From CAYONZ01 sp964405465 (lineage in GTDB: Bacteria > Bdellovibrionota > Bdellovibrionia > Bdellovibrionales > JAMPXM01), in the NCBI GenBank assembly GCA_964405465.1, contig CAYONZ010000045.1, positions 1 through 26,857 of the forward strand: a DNA stretch of 26,857 nt, read 5' to 3'. Position 1 is the first letter of the stretch; every line of letters begins with the position of its first letter. A model generated the notes under the pieces. It did no database searches, was not told the DNA's origin, and was given only the letters and a program-made list of their open reading frames with translations. Position numbers and translations under genes: made by a program. Positions 5,955 to 14,078 of the stretch are shown here, one piece after another.

Positions 5955-8612
5955 CTAAGAGCTTCGCGACAAAAGCTCATGAACAGTGCGAACCATCTCT
6001 TCAAATTCAAATGGTTTTTGAATGACCATGTTGATTCCGATTTGCTTGGCTTTTTCATCACTAAGTTTTTGGTTGTATCCTGAGCATAGTAAAATTGGAA
6101 GGTCCGTGCGTTGAGCCATAATTTGCTCAGCTAAAACATCACCACCAAGCCCAGGCATACTCAAGTCGGTGATGACTAGATCATAGGCATAAGGATTCTG
6201 CCGAAATTCTTTGAGCGCCTCTTCCGAGTCCGAAAATCCTTTAGTGAGATAGCCATAATGCCCCAAGAGATCACAGATTACAGTGAGTAAATCTTGTTCG
6301 TCATCGACTATCAAAATCTTTTTGGATCCATCTTTTCTTTCTCCGTGAATTGTATTTGCCAGCACGAGCTTAGCTTGGGAAGGTAAAATGAATTGGCAGA
6401 ATAATTCCACATTAGCTTTTGATCCTTGTAAAAATACTCCGCCGTGTTGAACCACAACTTTCTCGGCCATCTGCAATTGCATTTCCCGGTCTTTTTTAAG
6501 TTCATGATCATTGGTGCCTGCAACTTTTTGAATAGCCGCTATTTCACTTAACGATCCATGCAAAAGAAACCAAATATAGCGATCGGCGATCTGTTTTGGT
6601 TCAAATCCCAATTCAAGGACTTCATCTAGGGACAACTCCTTTACCACGAGTCTCATCCAATTTTTTTCACTCTTTGATCCTTTGCTTTCTAAAGCACAGC
6701 GCAGACTCATTCCAAATAACAACTGCTTCAAGGTTGCCTTGTCTCCAAAAAAATGAGTTGATTGGTCGATCTCGATTTCGCTTTGAATTGAAATCTCCTG
6801 AGCGACCGTGGCGCGAACAAGTGACATTGCTGAATTAATTAAATCAAGTGCCATCACAGACTCTTCAACGTTTTGCTTCTGAGTCACTAAACCAGTGATC
6901 CGATCTATCAGTGATTTTTGCTGCACTAGTGTCTCAAGCAACTCCGCTTGAATGGGCCGACTATCGGGCAACGTAAAATGGGCAGAGCCTCTATTCAGCA
7001 GACTGTATAGCCTATCGAGATTAGTCGACAGTTCTGCCACAAATGAAGCCGTTAACGCCGCAGAGGTCTCACTTTTTTGTGCCTGCCGAACCTGTTCAGA
7101 AACCATCGCGCGAAACTCTTCTGTCGCCATTCTAGATTCCTCGGCCATTGCCCGCTCAAGCTCTGCACCAACCCTCGGCGCAAAAACCGAAAGCACGAGC
7201 TGCACAAACTGCAGCCTTTCAATTGGTTTGGAATCTGCAACAAATAGAACTCCAGCAACGCTGCCGTTCGACAAGTTAACTGGTACGCCACAAAAGCTCT
7301 CAAAGGCCGCGGTGTTCTCAAAATCCGCATTCCCTAGAAAATCACGAAAACTATTGCCGATAAAAAGTTGTCCGTTCCAAACCACCTTCTCCATGGCCGA
7401 GGCCAAGATTTCTAATGAGTGGGACGGATCCAAGCTGCCATTGACAGAAATCGCCAATGGTTTTCTTTGCAGATGTTCATGTGAAATGATCCGAATTACT
7501 GCGGCCACTCGAACACCAAGAGAACTCCCAAGACAATTCGCCAGGCTTTCGAAAAATGCCAGTCCGGTCTTGTCTGCCACTTTCTCCTGCATGGTGCTCA
7601 TCAGCTCTTGTTGCTCAATCATTTTTACTTGATCGCGCTCCCGGTCGAATTTGGATTTCGTTAGGAAAAATGAAAAGGCAGCGACCGCGAGATTGAGAAC
7701 AATGACAATTAAAGCCATGCCCACAGCATCACGACGCCAATTGGCCAATGCCTCTGCTTGCGAAAGGCTGACGAATGTGACCAGAGGAAGACCTGCCATT
7801 TTTCGATAAAATCCGACTCTTAGTTCACCATCAGCCGGAGAGCGTTCTTCAAAAAATCGTTCTGCTTTTCCGGAAATCTCGGAAGTCATTCGCTCTTTCG
7901 AGAACAACGGGTTCACAAAAGCGAGATCAGGAGGTTGTGGTTGCCGCATCACCAGATAGCCATCCTCGCGCAGTATAGCCATTGATGCCGTAGCACCAAG
8001 TTCGAGCGAGGAAAAGAAATCTGCGAAACCTTTTGGGTCAAGAATTGCAATTAATGCTCCAACAAAATTTTTGTCACGGTCGAATAACGCCTGGGCAATC
8101 GGCACCCGAAGGTGCTGATCTTTAAAAATTTCTGTGGGTCTTCCGATATGAAGGCTTGGTGCGGACATGTTTTTCAATGGCTTAAAGTAGTCTTCATCTG
8201 CCACATCAAGTTTTAATAACGAATCTTGGGTGATTTTCCGACCACGATTGGTTGCACGCACTACACCCTTGTCATCAACAAGAATCAGACCGTCAATATA
8301 CGATGAAGCCGCCTGTTGACCTGACAACAGCGCGGCAAGGGCTCTTTCATCCTCTTGCCTCCAGGTGCGAATAAATGCAAGCTGTTCTCTGGTTGAACGA
8401 AAAAGTCGGGAGACCAACTGCATTTCACGATTCATGTTTTCTTCACAGGCTTTCGAAATAAATTTTGTTTGTAACTCGATAGCATGTTTTGCTCGCCGAA
8501 GATCTGCGGTGATCCCAATTGTTAATACCACAATTGAAAGCGCCAAAAGTACAGTCGGAAGAACCCATTGATGTCGGCCAAGCTGAAACTCTTTGGAGGA
8601 AGTGTCCATCAT
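5955..8612 (-). CDS. Hybrid sensor: Cache-like domain, GAF-like domain, degenerate kinase core, intact receiver
   Basis: The 885-aa order is: TM1 (about 15-35), periplasmic Cache-like sensor (about 45-290), TM2 (about 300-320), GAF-like domain (about 345-495), kinase-like core, and a C-terminal receiver (about 764-885). The receiver has all key residues: acidic pocket VDDEQD, phospho-Asp in ITDLSMPG (about 814), CSG, and QKPF. The kinase core looks dead. Where an H-box would read SxAHExxNPL the sequence is SFVAELSTNL, with Ala for His, and I find no N-box Asn, DxG or GxG signature. It may be a ligand-gated scaffold or a receiver phosphorylated by another kinase. Its ATGs at 8612 and 8609 lie 3-6 nt after the DUF3106-like gene, so it belongs to the ECF operon. 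Confidence 0.85.
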   Translation of the reverse strand: MMDTSSKEFQLGRHQWVLPTVLLALSIVVLTIGITADLRRAKHAIELQTKFISKACEENMNREMQLVSRLFRSTREQLAFIRTWRQEDERALAALLSGQQAASSYIDGLILVDDKGVVRATNRGRKITQDSLLKLDVADEDYFKPLKNMSAPSLHIGRPTEIFKDQHLRVPIAQALFDRDKNFVGALIAILDPKGFADFFSSLELGATASMAILREDGYLVMRQPQPPDLAFVNPLFSKERMTSEISGKAERFFEERSPADGELRVGFYRKMAGLPLVTFVSLSQAEALANWRRDAVGMALIVIVLNLAVAAFSFFLTKSKFDRERDQVKMIEQQELMSTMQEKVADKTGLAFFESLANCLGSSLGVRVAAVIRIISHEHLQRKPLAISVNGSLDPSHSLEILASAMEKVVWNGQLFIGNSFRDFLGNADFENTAAFESFCGVPVNLSNGSVAGVLFVADSKPIERLQFVQLVLSVFAPRVGAELERAMAEESRMATEEFRAMVSEQVRQAQKSETSAALTASFVAELSTNLDRLYSLLNRGSAHFTLPDSRPIQAELLETLVQQKSLIDRITGLVTQKQNVEESVMALDLINSAMSLVRATVAQEISIQSEIEIDQSTHFFGDKATLKQLLFGMSLRCALESKGSKSEKNWMRLVVKELSLDEVLELGFEPKQIADRYIWFLLHGSLSEIAAIQKVAGTNDHELKKDREMQLQMAEKVVVQHGGVFLQGSKANVELFCQFILPSQAKLVLANTIHGERKDGSKKILIVDDEQDLLTVICDLLGHYGYLTKGFSDSEEALKEFRQNPYAYDLVITDLSMPGLGGDVLAEQIMAQRTDLPILLCSGYNQKLSDEKAKQIGINMVIQKPFEFEEMVRTVHELLSRSS

Positions 8613-8615
8613 TTC

Positions 8616-9137
8616 CTAATTTCTATTTCGCCGAGCACGTATGCGGTCTCGTACCGTCCGTTGCTGCTCCGGACTCATTGTTTTCCATTTTTTAAATCTC
8701 TCACGCATTTTGGCTTTTCTTTCAGGTGGCATTTCCTTCCACTTTTTGAAGCGCTCCCGTAGTCGATCCTTTTGTTCCGGACTCAATTGCCGCCACTTCA
8801 ATAAACGAGTGCGAATTTTTTGTTGCTGATCCGGAGGAAGTTTTTGAAAACGTCGATGTGCCGCAATCAGATTTTTCTTTTGATCTTCCGGAAGGTTTTT
8901 AAATTTCTGCCACCGCTCCCGAATTTCTTGTTTCTCTTGCTCTGACATTTGAGCCCAACGACCCCGTGCCGCCTCTAGCCTCGCGCGATCAGCAGGTTCA
9001 TCACCTAAAGGCGAATGCCCATACCCAGCTTCAGATGTCTTGTTTTTTTTATCATCTTGTTGTGCCAAGATATGTGGAGCAAAGAGTAGACCAATAAAAG
9101 CTCTAAAACCATATCTGATCATTTCACGTCTTTTCAT
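8616..9137 (-). CDS. DUF3106-like exported Arg/Lys/Trp-repeat protein
   Basis: The 173-aa product starts MKRREMIRYGF, followed by a hydrophobic stretch ending HILAQ: an export signal with a twin-arginine-like RRxMIR. From about residue 55 there are roughly six imperfect 18-residue units of the form F.KW..[ML][SP]PEQ...[RM].R, for example FKKWKEMPPERKAKMRER. This matches the DUF3106 type: basic, helical, periplasmic. In beta-proteobacteria DUF3106 genes occur next to an ECF sigma factor and a small anti-sigma-like gene, as here. Start: AGGAGG lies 4 nt before the ATG, which overlaps the stop of the 53-aa gene (ATGA). Its role is unknown; a periplasmic stress-sensing part of the sigma system is inferred. 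Confidence 0.82.
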   Translation of the reverse strand: MKRREMIRYGFRAFIGLLFAPHILAQQDDKKNKTSEAGYGHSPLGDEPADRARLEAARGRWAQMSEQEKQEIRERWQKFKNLPEDQKKNLIAAHRRFQKLPPDQQQKIRTRLLKWRQLSPEQKDRLRERFKKWKEMPPERKAKMRERFKKWKTMSPEQQRTVRDRIRARRNRN

Positions 9138-9295
9138 GGCGCCTCCTCTTCACCTGAATCATCGGTCATCTCGTCCAGATCTTCTGCAAGGTCCCAGTCA
9201 GCTTCATGCTCAAGAGTTTCATATGACATCAGCAAATCAAGATGTTCGAGAAGCTCTGTGTCCTCCTCAGATTTCAAACTTCGCTTTCGTTCCAT
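9134..9295 (-). CDS. Acidic 53-aa protein, overlapping both neighbours
   Basis: A 53-codon frame, M-E-R-K-R-S-L-K-S-E at the start and D-D-S-G-E-E-E-A-P at the end, fills the space between the putative anti-sigma gene and the DUF3106-like gene. Its ATG overlaps the upstream gene by 22 nt and has GAGGAG 8 nt before it; its TGA overlaps the next ATG as ATGA. The middle (ELLEHLDLLMSYETLEHEAD) resembles the acidic tail of the upstream protein (ELVAEIDFLEALEEIEEW), suggesting a shared motif or duplication. There is no signal peptide or membrane segment. The good ribosome site and coupled junctions argue that it is translated; the function is unknown. Confidence 0.72.
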   Translation of the reverse strand: MERKRSLKSEEDTELLEHLDLLMSYETLEHEADWDLAEDLDEMTDDSGEEEAP

Positions 9296-9615
9296 TCTTC
9301 TATCTCCTCAAGTGCTTCAAGAAAATCAATTTCAGCCACCAACTCAAAGTCTTGTTTCTGTTCGCTCACGGCCATCAAGTCTTCTTCTAGCTGATCAAAA
9401 TGTCCGTTGCTATTTTGATTCAGCACACGAAATGTTGTCACGGCTACACCTGCTATTCCAAATGCCGCCGCAGCAGGTGCCCACAAAAAATTTCGTCGTC
9501 GCTCCTTGAAATTCTCCAAATTTTTCTTCAATTCAGAATCAATTCGATTGGCAATAATACGATCAAGGTTGGCACTGGTTTGTTCAGTGACAATCGCATC
9601 CCATTTTTTCTTCAT
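9274..9615 (-). CDS. Putative single-TM anti-sigma factor
   Basis: The 113-aa product has a charged N-terminal helix (about 1-42), one hydrophobic segment FLWAPAAAAFGIAGVAVTTF (about 43-62), and an acidic C-terminal part. It has the size and layout of small membrane anti-sigma factors that accompany ECF sigma genes, although there is no zinc motif (HxxxCxxC). Its ATG overlaps the sigma stop codon as ATGA, a junction typical of sigma/anti-sigma pairs. In the DUF3106 neighbourhood of beta-proteobacteria the same slot is held by DUF3619 proteins; I cannot prove homology. The anti-sigma role is inferred from position and topology. Confidence 0.7.
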   Translation of the reverse strand: MKKKWDAIVTEQTSANLDRIIANRIDSELKKNLENFKERRRNFLWAPAAAAFGIAGVAVTTFRVLNQNSNGHFDQLEEDLMAVSEQKQDFELVAEIDFLEALEEIEEWNESEV

Positions 9616-10202
9616 GGTTCACCTCGCTCACCCTCGTCCTTACCAGTTAAAACTTCATTCCTCAGTTCTTTAACTAGTTTTTGTCGCGCCCGATAGATCA
9701 AACTTTTTACGGCATCAAGTGACAACCCGGTTTGCCGGCAAATCTCATCGTAACTCAACCCTTCAGTCATCCAAATGACAAACACCACACGCTGTTGTTC
9801 AGGTAAACGGTCGATGGCGTTTTTGAGTTTTTTAAGGTCACTTTCCCGGCAAAGTATTTCTTCAATGGACTCATGATGGACGTCTTCAACCTGCTCTGCG
9901 CTTTCACCCGAATCATCGAGGGCAAAATCTTTTTTGCGAAATTCATTTAGAGCCGTCGTTCTCACAATTTGCATAACCCACGACTTCGCTTTCTCTCCAG
10001 AAAACTGGTGGGCAAAGCGAACCACTTTCAACCATACTTCTTGTGTGATATCTTCTCCGCGCATACGATCACCCATTAAACGAATGGCATATCCCAACAC
10101 TGATTTTTGGTACCTTTTATAAAAATCTTGAAAAGCGGTCGAGTCTCCCTGTGCAATTCTCTCGAGCAACTCGCCGTCAGTAGCCGTAAAGAACATACCC
10201 AT
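9612..10202 (-). CDS. ECF-type RNA polymerase sigma factor
   Basis: The 196-aa product has the two ECF domains and little else. Region 2 is visible as FYKRYQKSVLGYAIRL followed by GEDITQEVWLKVV (about 28-62), matching the DAEDxxQEvfl motif. Region 4 is visible as LPEQQRVVFVIWMTEGLSYD followed by the helix-turn-helix EICRQTGLSLDAVKSLIYRA (about 131-175). The acidic linker (DDSGESAEQVEDVHHES) is typical. ATGs at 10202 and 10196 are both possible; neither has a textbook ribosome site. It heads the operon and overlaps the next gene by 4 nt. It presumably directs polymerase to its own and stress promoters when released by the membrane partner. Confidence 0.94.
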   Translation of the reverse strand: MGMFFTATDGELLERIAQGDSTAFQDFYKRYQKSVLGYAIRLMGDRMRGEDITQEVWLKVVRFAHQFSGEKAKSWVMQIVRTTALNEFRKKDFALDDSGESAEQVEDVHHESIEEILCRESDLKKLKNAIDRLPEQQRVVFVIWMTEGLSYDEICRQTGLSLDAVKSLIYRARQKLVKELRNEVLTGKDEGERGEP

Positions 10203-10246
10203 CCATCCGTGGTTAGCTCAGGCGGTGGAGTCTTTCTTCGAATCAA

Positions 10247-10266
10247 GCGAGAGAATTTTCTCTCGC
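10247..10266. promoter_or_regulatory. Perfect 9-bp palindrome upstream of the sigma operon
   Basis: GCGAGAGAA (10247-10255), TT, and TTCTCTCGC (10258-10266) form a perfect hairpin or operator, 45 nt before the sigma start and 41 nt after the preceding gene's stop. On the transcribed (minus) strand it is followed by TTGATTCG, not a T-run, so a terminator for the upstream gene is less likely than an operator or leader structure. An outer ATCAA / TTGAT pair also flanks it. Confidence 0.5.
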
Positions 10267-10307
10267 CCTTTTCCCTTGATAGAATCCTTAGTCGATTTCC
10301 CACCCGA

Positions 10308-11201
10308 TTACTCACAGTAGGATAGATCTATATTAGTTTGGGTTCCATCTTTTTCGAGGGTCGCAGTACCACAACCATCGAATGTAACCGTCGCAGTACC
10401 AGTCAATGAACCTGTGTAGGTCACACTCATTGTTCCACTCATTGGGTGACAGCACTGTGCAGACCAGACCAAATTCGAGGCCGTGTATCGAGCCGTGAAT
10501 TTGGCCAAGTTGTGATTGACCTCCAGAATACCATTGTTCACCTGACGTCCAGCTCGCGCCAATGTTCCGGTGACTTCAAGAGGCTGAATTGTGCGTACCG
10601 AAATATCCGCCAAGCTCGAACCATTTTTTCTCAATACTTTGTGTTTACCCAATATATCTATATCATATCCACTGGACGTTCGTGTGAGTTTGCCACCACC
10701 ACCAATGGTGTTGCCACGGTAATCAAAGTGATTGGCGCTCGACATTGTCAAATTTCCGCCATGTGGTCCACTGATTGTGTAGTCATATGTTCTTGTCACC
10801 GAATCACCAGTTGAAATCATGGCACAGGAATTACTTGAATAGGTCAAAGTCACTGACCCACTCAAGCTGAAGACACGCGCTCCCATTTCGCAATCGGAAT
10901 AAGTGATCGAGCGAACTCCAGAAGAACAAGCTTGGGTCACGGCACGCGAACACCCCAACGCAAAGGCTTTCGGAAAAAATGCCGCGGCTAAAAATTCATA
11001 CTTATCATTCACCTTGGTCTGTAGGGCGAAGGTCGATCCATTTTGATCATCGACCACTCCGCTCACTGTCGTGATTCCTGCCTCGAGCGCATCAGAAGCT
11101 GGGCTTGATACAGAAGATGCCGACAGATCTTTCTTTCCACAGGCTGTAAGAGCCATCACCGAACCAATAAGAGTCACTGATATCAATTTTGTTAATTTCA
11201 C
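10308..11201 (-). CDS. Lipoprotein of unknown function
   Basis: The 297-aa product begins MKLTKLISVTLIGSVMALTAC, a lipoprotein signal with lipobox LTAC (Cys about 21). The mature part is rich in Ser, Thr and Gly with alternating hydrophobic residues, suggesting beta structure. Several Cys recur, for example CSRAVTQACSSGVRS and QCCHPMSGTM. I do not recognise a family. The start codon is GTG, with GGAGG 5-6 nt upstream. It lies 105 nt upstream of the sigma gene on the same strand but is separated from it by a palindrome, so co-transcription is uncertain. Confidence 0.75.
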   Translation of the reverse strand: MKLTKLISVTLIGSVMALTACGKKDLSASSVSSPASDALEAGITTVSGVVDDQNGSTFALQTKVNDKYEFLAAAFFPKAFALGCSRAVTQACSSGVRSITYSDCEMGARVFSLSGSVTLTYSSNSCAMISTGDSVTRTYDYTISGPHGGNLTMSSANHFDYRGNTIGGGGKLTRTSSGYDIDILGKHKVLRKNGSSLADISVRTIQPLEVTGTLARAGRQVNNGILEVNHNLAKFTARYTASNLVWSAQCCHPMSGTMSVTYTGSLTGTATVTFDGCGTATLEKDGTQTNIDLSYCE

Positions 11202-11300
11202 AAAAACCTCCTCGCGGTTTCAGAAGCTCAAACACCACCCACAGAAAAAAGTGGCGGGCAAAGTAAGAAAAATTATGTTCCACTTTAAGACGGCCAAATT

Positions 11301-11370
11301 AAGACACCCATAACGAAGACACCCACGGCTTTGTTCAAATTCAAAATTCTTGCGTCTTGAATTGAGACAG
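11301..11370. repeat. Two direct AAGACACCCA repeats plus a TTGAGACAG box upstream of the small exported protein
   Basis: AAGACACCCA occurs at 11301-11310 and again at 11316-11325, a 15-nt period, in the spacer between the divergent lipoprotein gene and the small exported protein gene. TTGAGACAG follows at 11362-11370; similar words occur in other spacers of this window. This 226-nt spacer should carry promoters for both genes, but I see no confident -35/-10 pair. Confidence 0.35.
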
Positions 11371-11427
11371 ATCACAATGGCTCTCAGCTTTCAGTTTAAC
11401 ACAATAAATTTAAACACAGGAGAATCG

Positions 11428-11763
11428 ATGAAAACTCAAATTCTTTTCGCTACACTTGCTACGAGCATTTTATTGGCGGCGGACTCCTTCGCAGCGCAAA
11501 CCAAGACCTACCAAGTGACAGGTCCAGTGCTTGAAGTGAATGATGCCATGATCGTTGTCGAAAAAGACAAAGAGAAATGGGAGATCGCAAAAGACGCAGC
11601 AACTACACTTCAAGGAAATGCAGCTGACCTTAAAGTGGGAACTAAGGTCACTATTAAATACCGCATGACAGCTGCCGCTATCGAAATCAAAGACAGCGCT
11701 GCCAAAGCAGATGCGAAACCAGCTGATGCGGCAAAGCCAGAAAAGAAATCTAAAAAGAAGTAA
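11428..11763 (+). CDS. Small exported protein with a Lys/Ala-rich tail
   Basis: The 111-aa product has a clear signal peptide (MKTQILFATLATSILLAADS, cleavage near SFA-AQ). A compact domain follows, YQVTGPVLEVNDAMIVVEKD through VGTKVTIKYRMTAAAIEIKD, which looks like a small beta-barrel such as OB-fold or DUF5666-type domains. The tail alternates Ala, Asp, Pro and Lys and ends KKSKKK. The ATG at 11428 has AGGAG 5 nt upstream and is preferred over an earlier in-frame start at 11350. It appears to be a single-gene unit. Function unknown; periplasmic location likely. Confidence 0.78.
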   Translation: MKTQILFATLATSILLAADSFAAQTKTYQVTGPVLEVNDAMIVVEKDKEKWEIAKDAATTLQGNAADLKVGTKVTIKYRMTAAAIEIKDSAAKADAKPADAAKPEKKSKKK

Positions 11764-11780
11764 ATCGAAATGAACTTTGG

Positions 11781-11839
11781 GTTCCGAAAGAGGCTGGATG
11801 GTTGCATATAGGCAATAACTGTTCATACCTTTTCGGAAC
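11781..11839. other. Distant inverted repeat in the spacer before the chemoreceptor
   Basis: GTTCCGAAA (11781-11789) and TTTCGGAAC (11831-11839) are exact 9-bp arms separated by 41 nt, in the 264-nt spacer between the small exported protein gene and the chemoreceptor gene. The arms start 18 nt after the upstream stop. There is no T-run after the second arm, so it is not a classic terminator; it could be an mRNA-end fold or paired protein sites. I see nothing else definite in the spacer and no clear FliA-type promoter. Confidence 0.3.
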
Positions 11840-12027
11840 TTAGATCTTCAATGTTGTCGAACGACTATACTTTCATCTCGCTTAAGAGCCCTAGCGATTC
11901 ATCGAGTCCCTCACCAGCTGCGAAAGTTTCATAAAGAAATACTTAATTATCTTCTTAAATTTTCTTCTCAAGAATCAGTCGAAACCTCCGAAAAAGGTAA
12001 AGAACAAAAATACCTTTGAGGAATATG

Positions 12028-13848
12028 ATGATTTCTATGTTTTTTGCGAACAAATGGTTTAGGGGTTTACGCGGAAAATTAACAGCAATTCTTGCGACAG
12101 CAGGTCTCACCATTTTGGCACTTAATCTCGGCGCCATCTTGGGTGTTCGCGATATTGAATATGGCATTCGCTCCATCACCGAAATTAGAATGCCTTCGAT
12201 CAAGGGTCTTGAGGCCATGAAGGAAGGGCAGACCGCGATAATGCAAACAATTGGTGTCATTGAATCTTCTAACGATAAGACCGAAGTTGCACGTATGCTT
12301 CAACGGTTTGAAAGCAAGAAAAAGCAAATCAAAGAGGGGCGAGACCTTTATGATCCCCTCCCCCAGTCTCCTGATGAAGCTGAGGAGTATACGAACACAT
12401 TTGTGAAGGTCTGGCAAAACTGGCAGGAGTCTTGCGATGCCTATATTGAGGCACACAAAAAAAATGATATTAAATTAAAACAGCAACTTTATACTCAAAC
12501 CCAAGTTACTTTCTCCCCTGCCGAAGACTCTTTGGCAAAGATTATTGCAATCAACTACAAGAATGCTGAGGAGGACAAAGGCTCAGCGAAAGCAGCTGCT
12601 CAAAGACTTTTAAGTGTCGGCACCGTGCTCGGAATTTTCGCATCGCTGTTCATATTAATATTTGGATTTTACGTTTCAGAGAAAACCGCAAACACACTTA
12701 CAGTTCTTGCAAACAACATCAACGAGTCAACCTCGCAAGTCAGTACTGCAGCCACTCAAATAGCATCAGCCTCACAAGAGCTCTCGCAAGCAACACAAGA
12801 ACAGGCCTCCTCTCTTTCACAGACTACATCTTCTGTCGAAGAAATGAGTTCAATGATAGCAAAGAACTCTGAAAGCGCACAGACGTCTGCGGATACTTCT
12901 CAGAAATCCCAGAGACGTGCTCAGGACGGCAGAGATGCGGTCGATCGAATGCGGCAATCTATGGACGCGATCAATTTAAGCAACGAAGCCATTATGACCC
13001 AGGTCAACCAAAGCAATCATGAAATGGCCGAGATTGTTAAAGTGATTCAAGAGATCGGAACAAAAACAAAAGTCATTAACGACATCGTATTTCAAACAAA
13101 GCTTTTATCTTTTAATGCCTCAGTAGAAGCCGCTCGCGTCGGCGAGTTAGGTAAGGGTTTTGCTGTGGTTGCAGAAGAAGTCGGAAACCTGGCGCAAATG
13201 AGCGGAAATGCTGCTCGAGAAATTTCGGAAATGCTTGATAGCAGCACCGCGAAGGTGGAAAGAATTGTCAGCGACACTAAAACTAAAGTCGAATCCTTAA
13301 TCATTGATGGCCGCCATAAGGTTTCGACCGGGCTTGAAGTCGCTCGTCAATGTGGCGATGCTCTCAAGGCAATTGTCGACGACATTTCGCAGGTCTCCGA
13401 AATGGCCTCCCAGATTTCAAGTGCAAACCAGGAGCAGTCACAAGGAATTTCGGAAATAAATCGGGCCATGAGCCAACTCGACACTGTCACCCAGCAGAAT
13501 GCCGCGACCAGCGAACAAGCTGCAAGTGCGGCAGAGGAGCTTGCAAATCAATCTCATAATCTTAAATGTGCCGTTCAGGAGTTACATCAAACCATAAACG
13601 GGCGTACCTCCCACGCAACCGAAGATGCCAGTCGATCCGTCAAAGTTGATTATCTTCGAAATCGGAAACCCTCCGAAGGAAAACAAAAGACTGTGACCGT
13701 ATCCCATTCTAACAGTACCTCCTCGCAAGCAATTGTAACAAAAAACACCATTGCAAAAGAATCAAACCAGAGGACATCACAAAATCCTCCCACGGTCGGG
13801 AACGACTCGATTCCCAATCGTGATCACGATGGCTTCATAGAAATCTAA
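12028..13848 (+). CDS. Methyl-accepting chemotaxis protein lacking a HAMP domain
   Basis: The product of about 606 aa has TM1 near residues 12-32, a helical periplasmic sensor of the four-helix-bundle type, TM2 near 195-220 (VGTVLGIFASLFILIFGFYV), and then a long heptad-repeat signalling domain. The hairpin tip IVFQTKLLSFNASVEAARVG followed by ELGKGFAVVAEEVGNLA (about 353-390) is the CheA/CheW-binding signature. No HAMP motif (Pro near the membrane, DEIG) lies between TM2 and the coiled coil; the text goes directly to INESTSQVSTAATQIASASQ. The tail of about 80 residues is polar and low complexity, with no CheR-binding pentapeptide. The ATG at 12028 is 5 nt after GAGGA; ATG 12025 and an upstream TTG are less well placed. 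A terminator follows. The ligand is unknown. Confidence 0.93.
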   Translation: MISMFFANKWFRGLRGKLTAILATAGLTILALNLGAILGVRDIEYGIRSITEIRMPSIKGLEAMKEGQTAIMQTIGVIESSNDKTEVARMLQRFESKKKQIKEGRDLYDPLPQSPDEAEEYTNTFVKVWQNWQESCDAYIEAHKKNDIKLKQQLYTQTQVTFSPAEDSLAKIIAINYKNAEEDKGSAKAAAQRLLSVGTVLGIFASLFILIFGFYVSEKTANTLTVLANNINESTSQVSTAATQIASASQELSQATQEQASSLSQTTSSVEEMSSMIAKNSESAQTSADTSQKSQRRAQDGRDAVDRMRQSMDAINLSNEAIMTQVNQSNHEMAEIVKVIQEIGTKTKVINDIVFQTKLLSFNASVEAARVGELGKGFAVVAEEVGNLAQMSGNAAREISEMLDSSTAKVERIVSDTKTKVESLIIDGRHKVSTGLEVARQCGDALKAIVDDISQVSEMASQISSANQEQSQGISEINRAMSQLDTVTQQNAATSEQAASAAEELANQSHNLKCAVQELHQTINGRTSHATEDASRSVKVDYLRNRKPSEGKQKTVTVSHSNSTSSQAIVTKNTIAKESNQRTSQNPPTVGNDSIPNRDHDGFIEI

Positions 13849-13934
13849 ACAGACAACAAAGCTGACGATCCATCTTTGAATTGAACTCCCGGTGGGAACT
13901 CAAGGCCAAAGTAGGATCTTCACCCCTGAGGTGC

Positions 13935-13964
13935 AAAAGAGTTCGACAGCTGTCGAGCTCTTTT
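13935..13964. terminator. Rho-independent terminator after the chemoreceptor gene
   Basis: AAAAGAGTTCGACAG (13935-13949) and CTGTCGAGCTCTTTT (13950-13964) form a 15-bp stem with a single T/G pair and a terminal U-run, 86 nt after the chemoreceptor stop. The A-run on the other side allows function in both directions. The remaining spacer to 14078 holds TGTCTCAA at 13971 and the ribosome site of the next gene. Confidence 0.72.
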
Positions 13965-14078
13965 AGTCATTGTCTCAAAATGATCAATTCAAACTCGCCC
14001 TAGCTCTGAACAGGCCGCAAATGCCCTGGCACTTTCTTTGTAATTCTTTATTTTCAAAGACCACAGCCGGGAGGCCGA

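Noticed and set aside
6952..7632. 226-codon plus-strand open frame opposite the hybrid sensor
   Set aside because: It is antisense to a well supported domain protein, has Ser/Cys-rich low-quality content and no family resemblance.
9274..9615. Zinc-binding anti-sigma (ZAS) domain
   Set aside because: The HxxxCxxC motif is absent, so the anti-sigma call rests only on position and topology.
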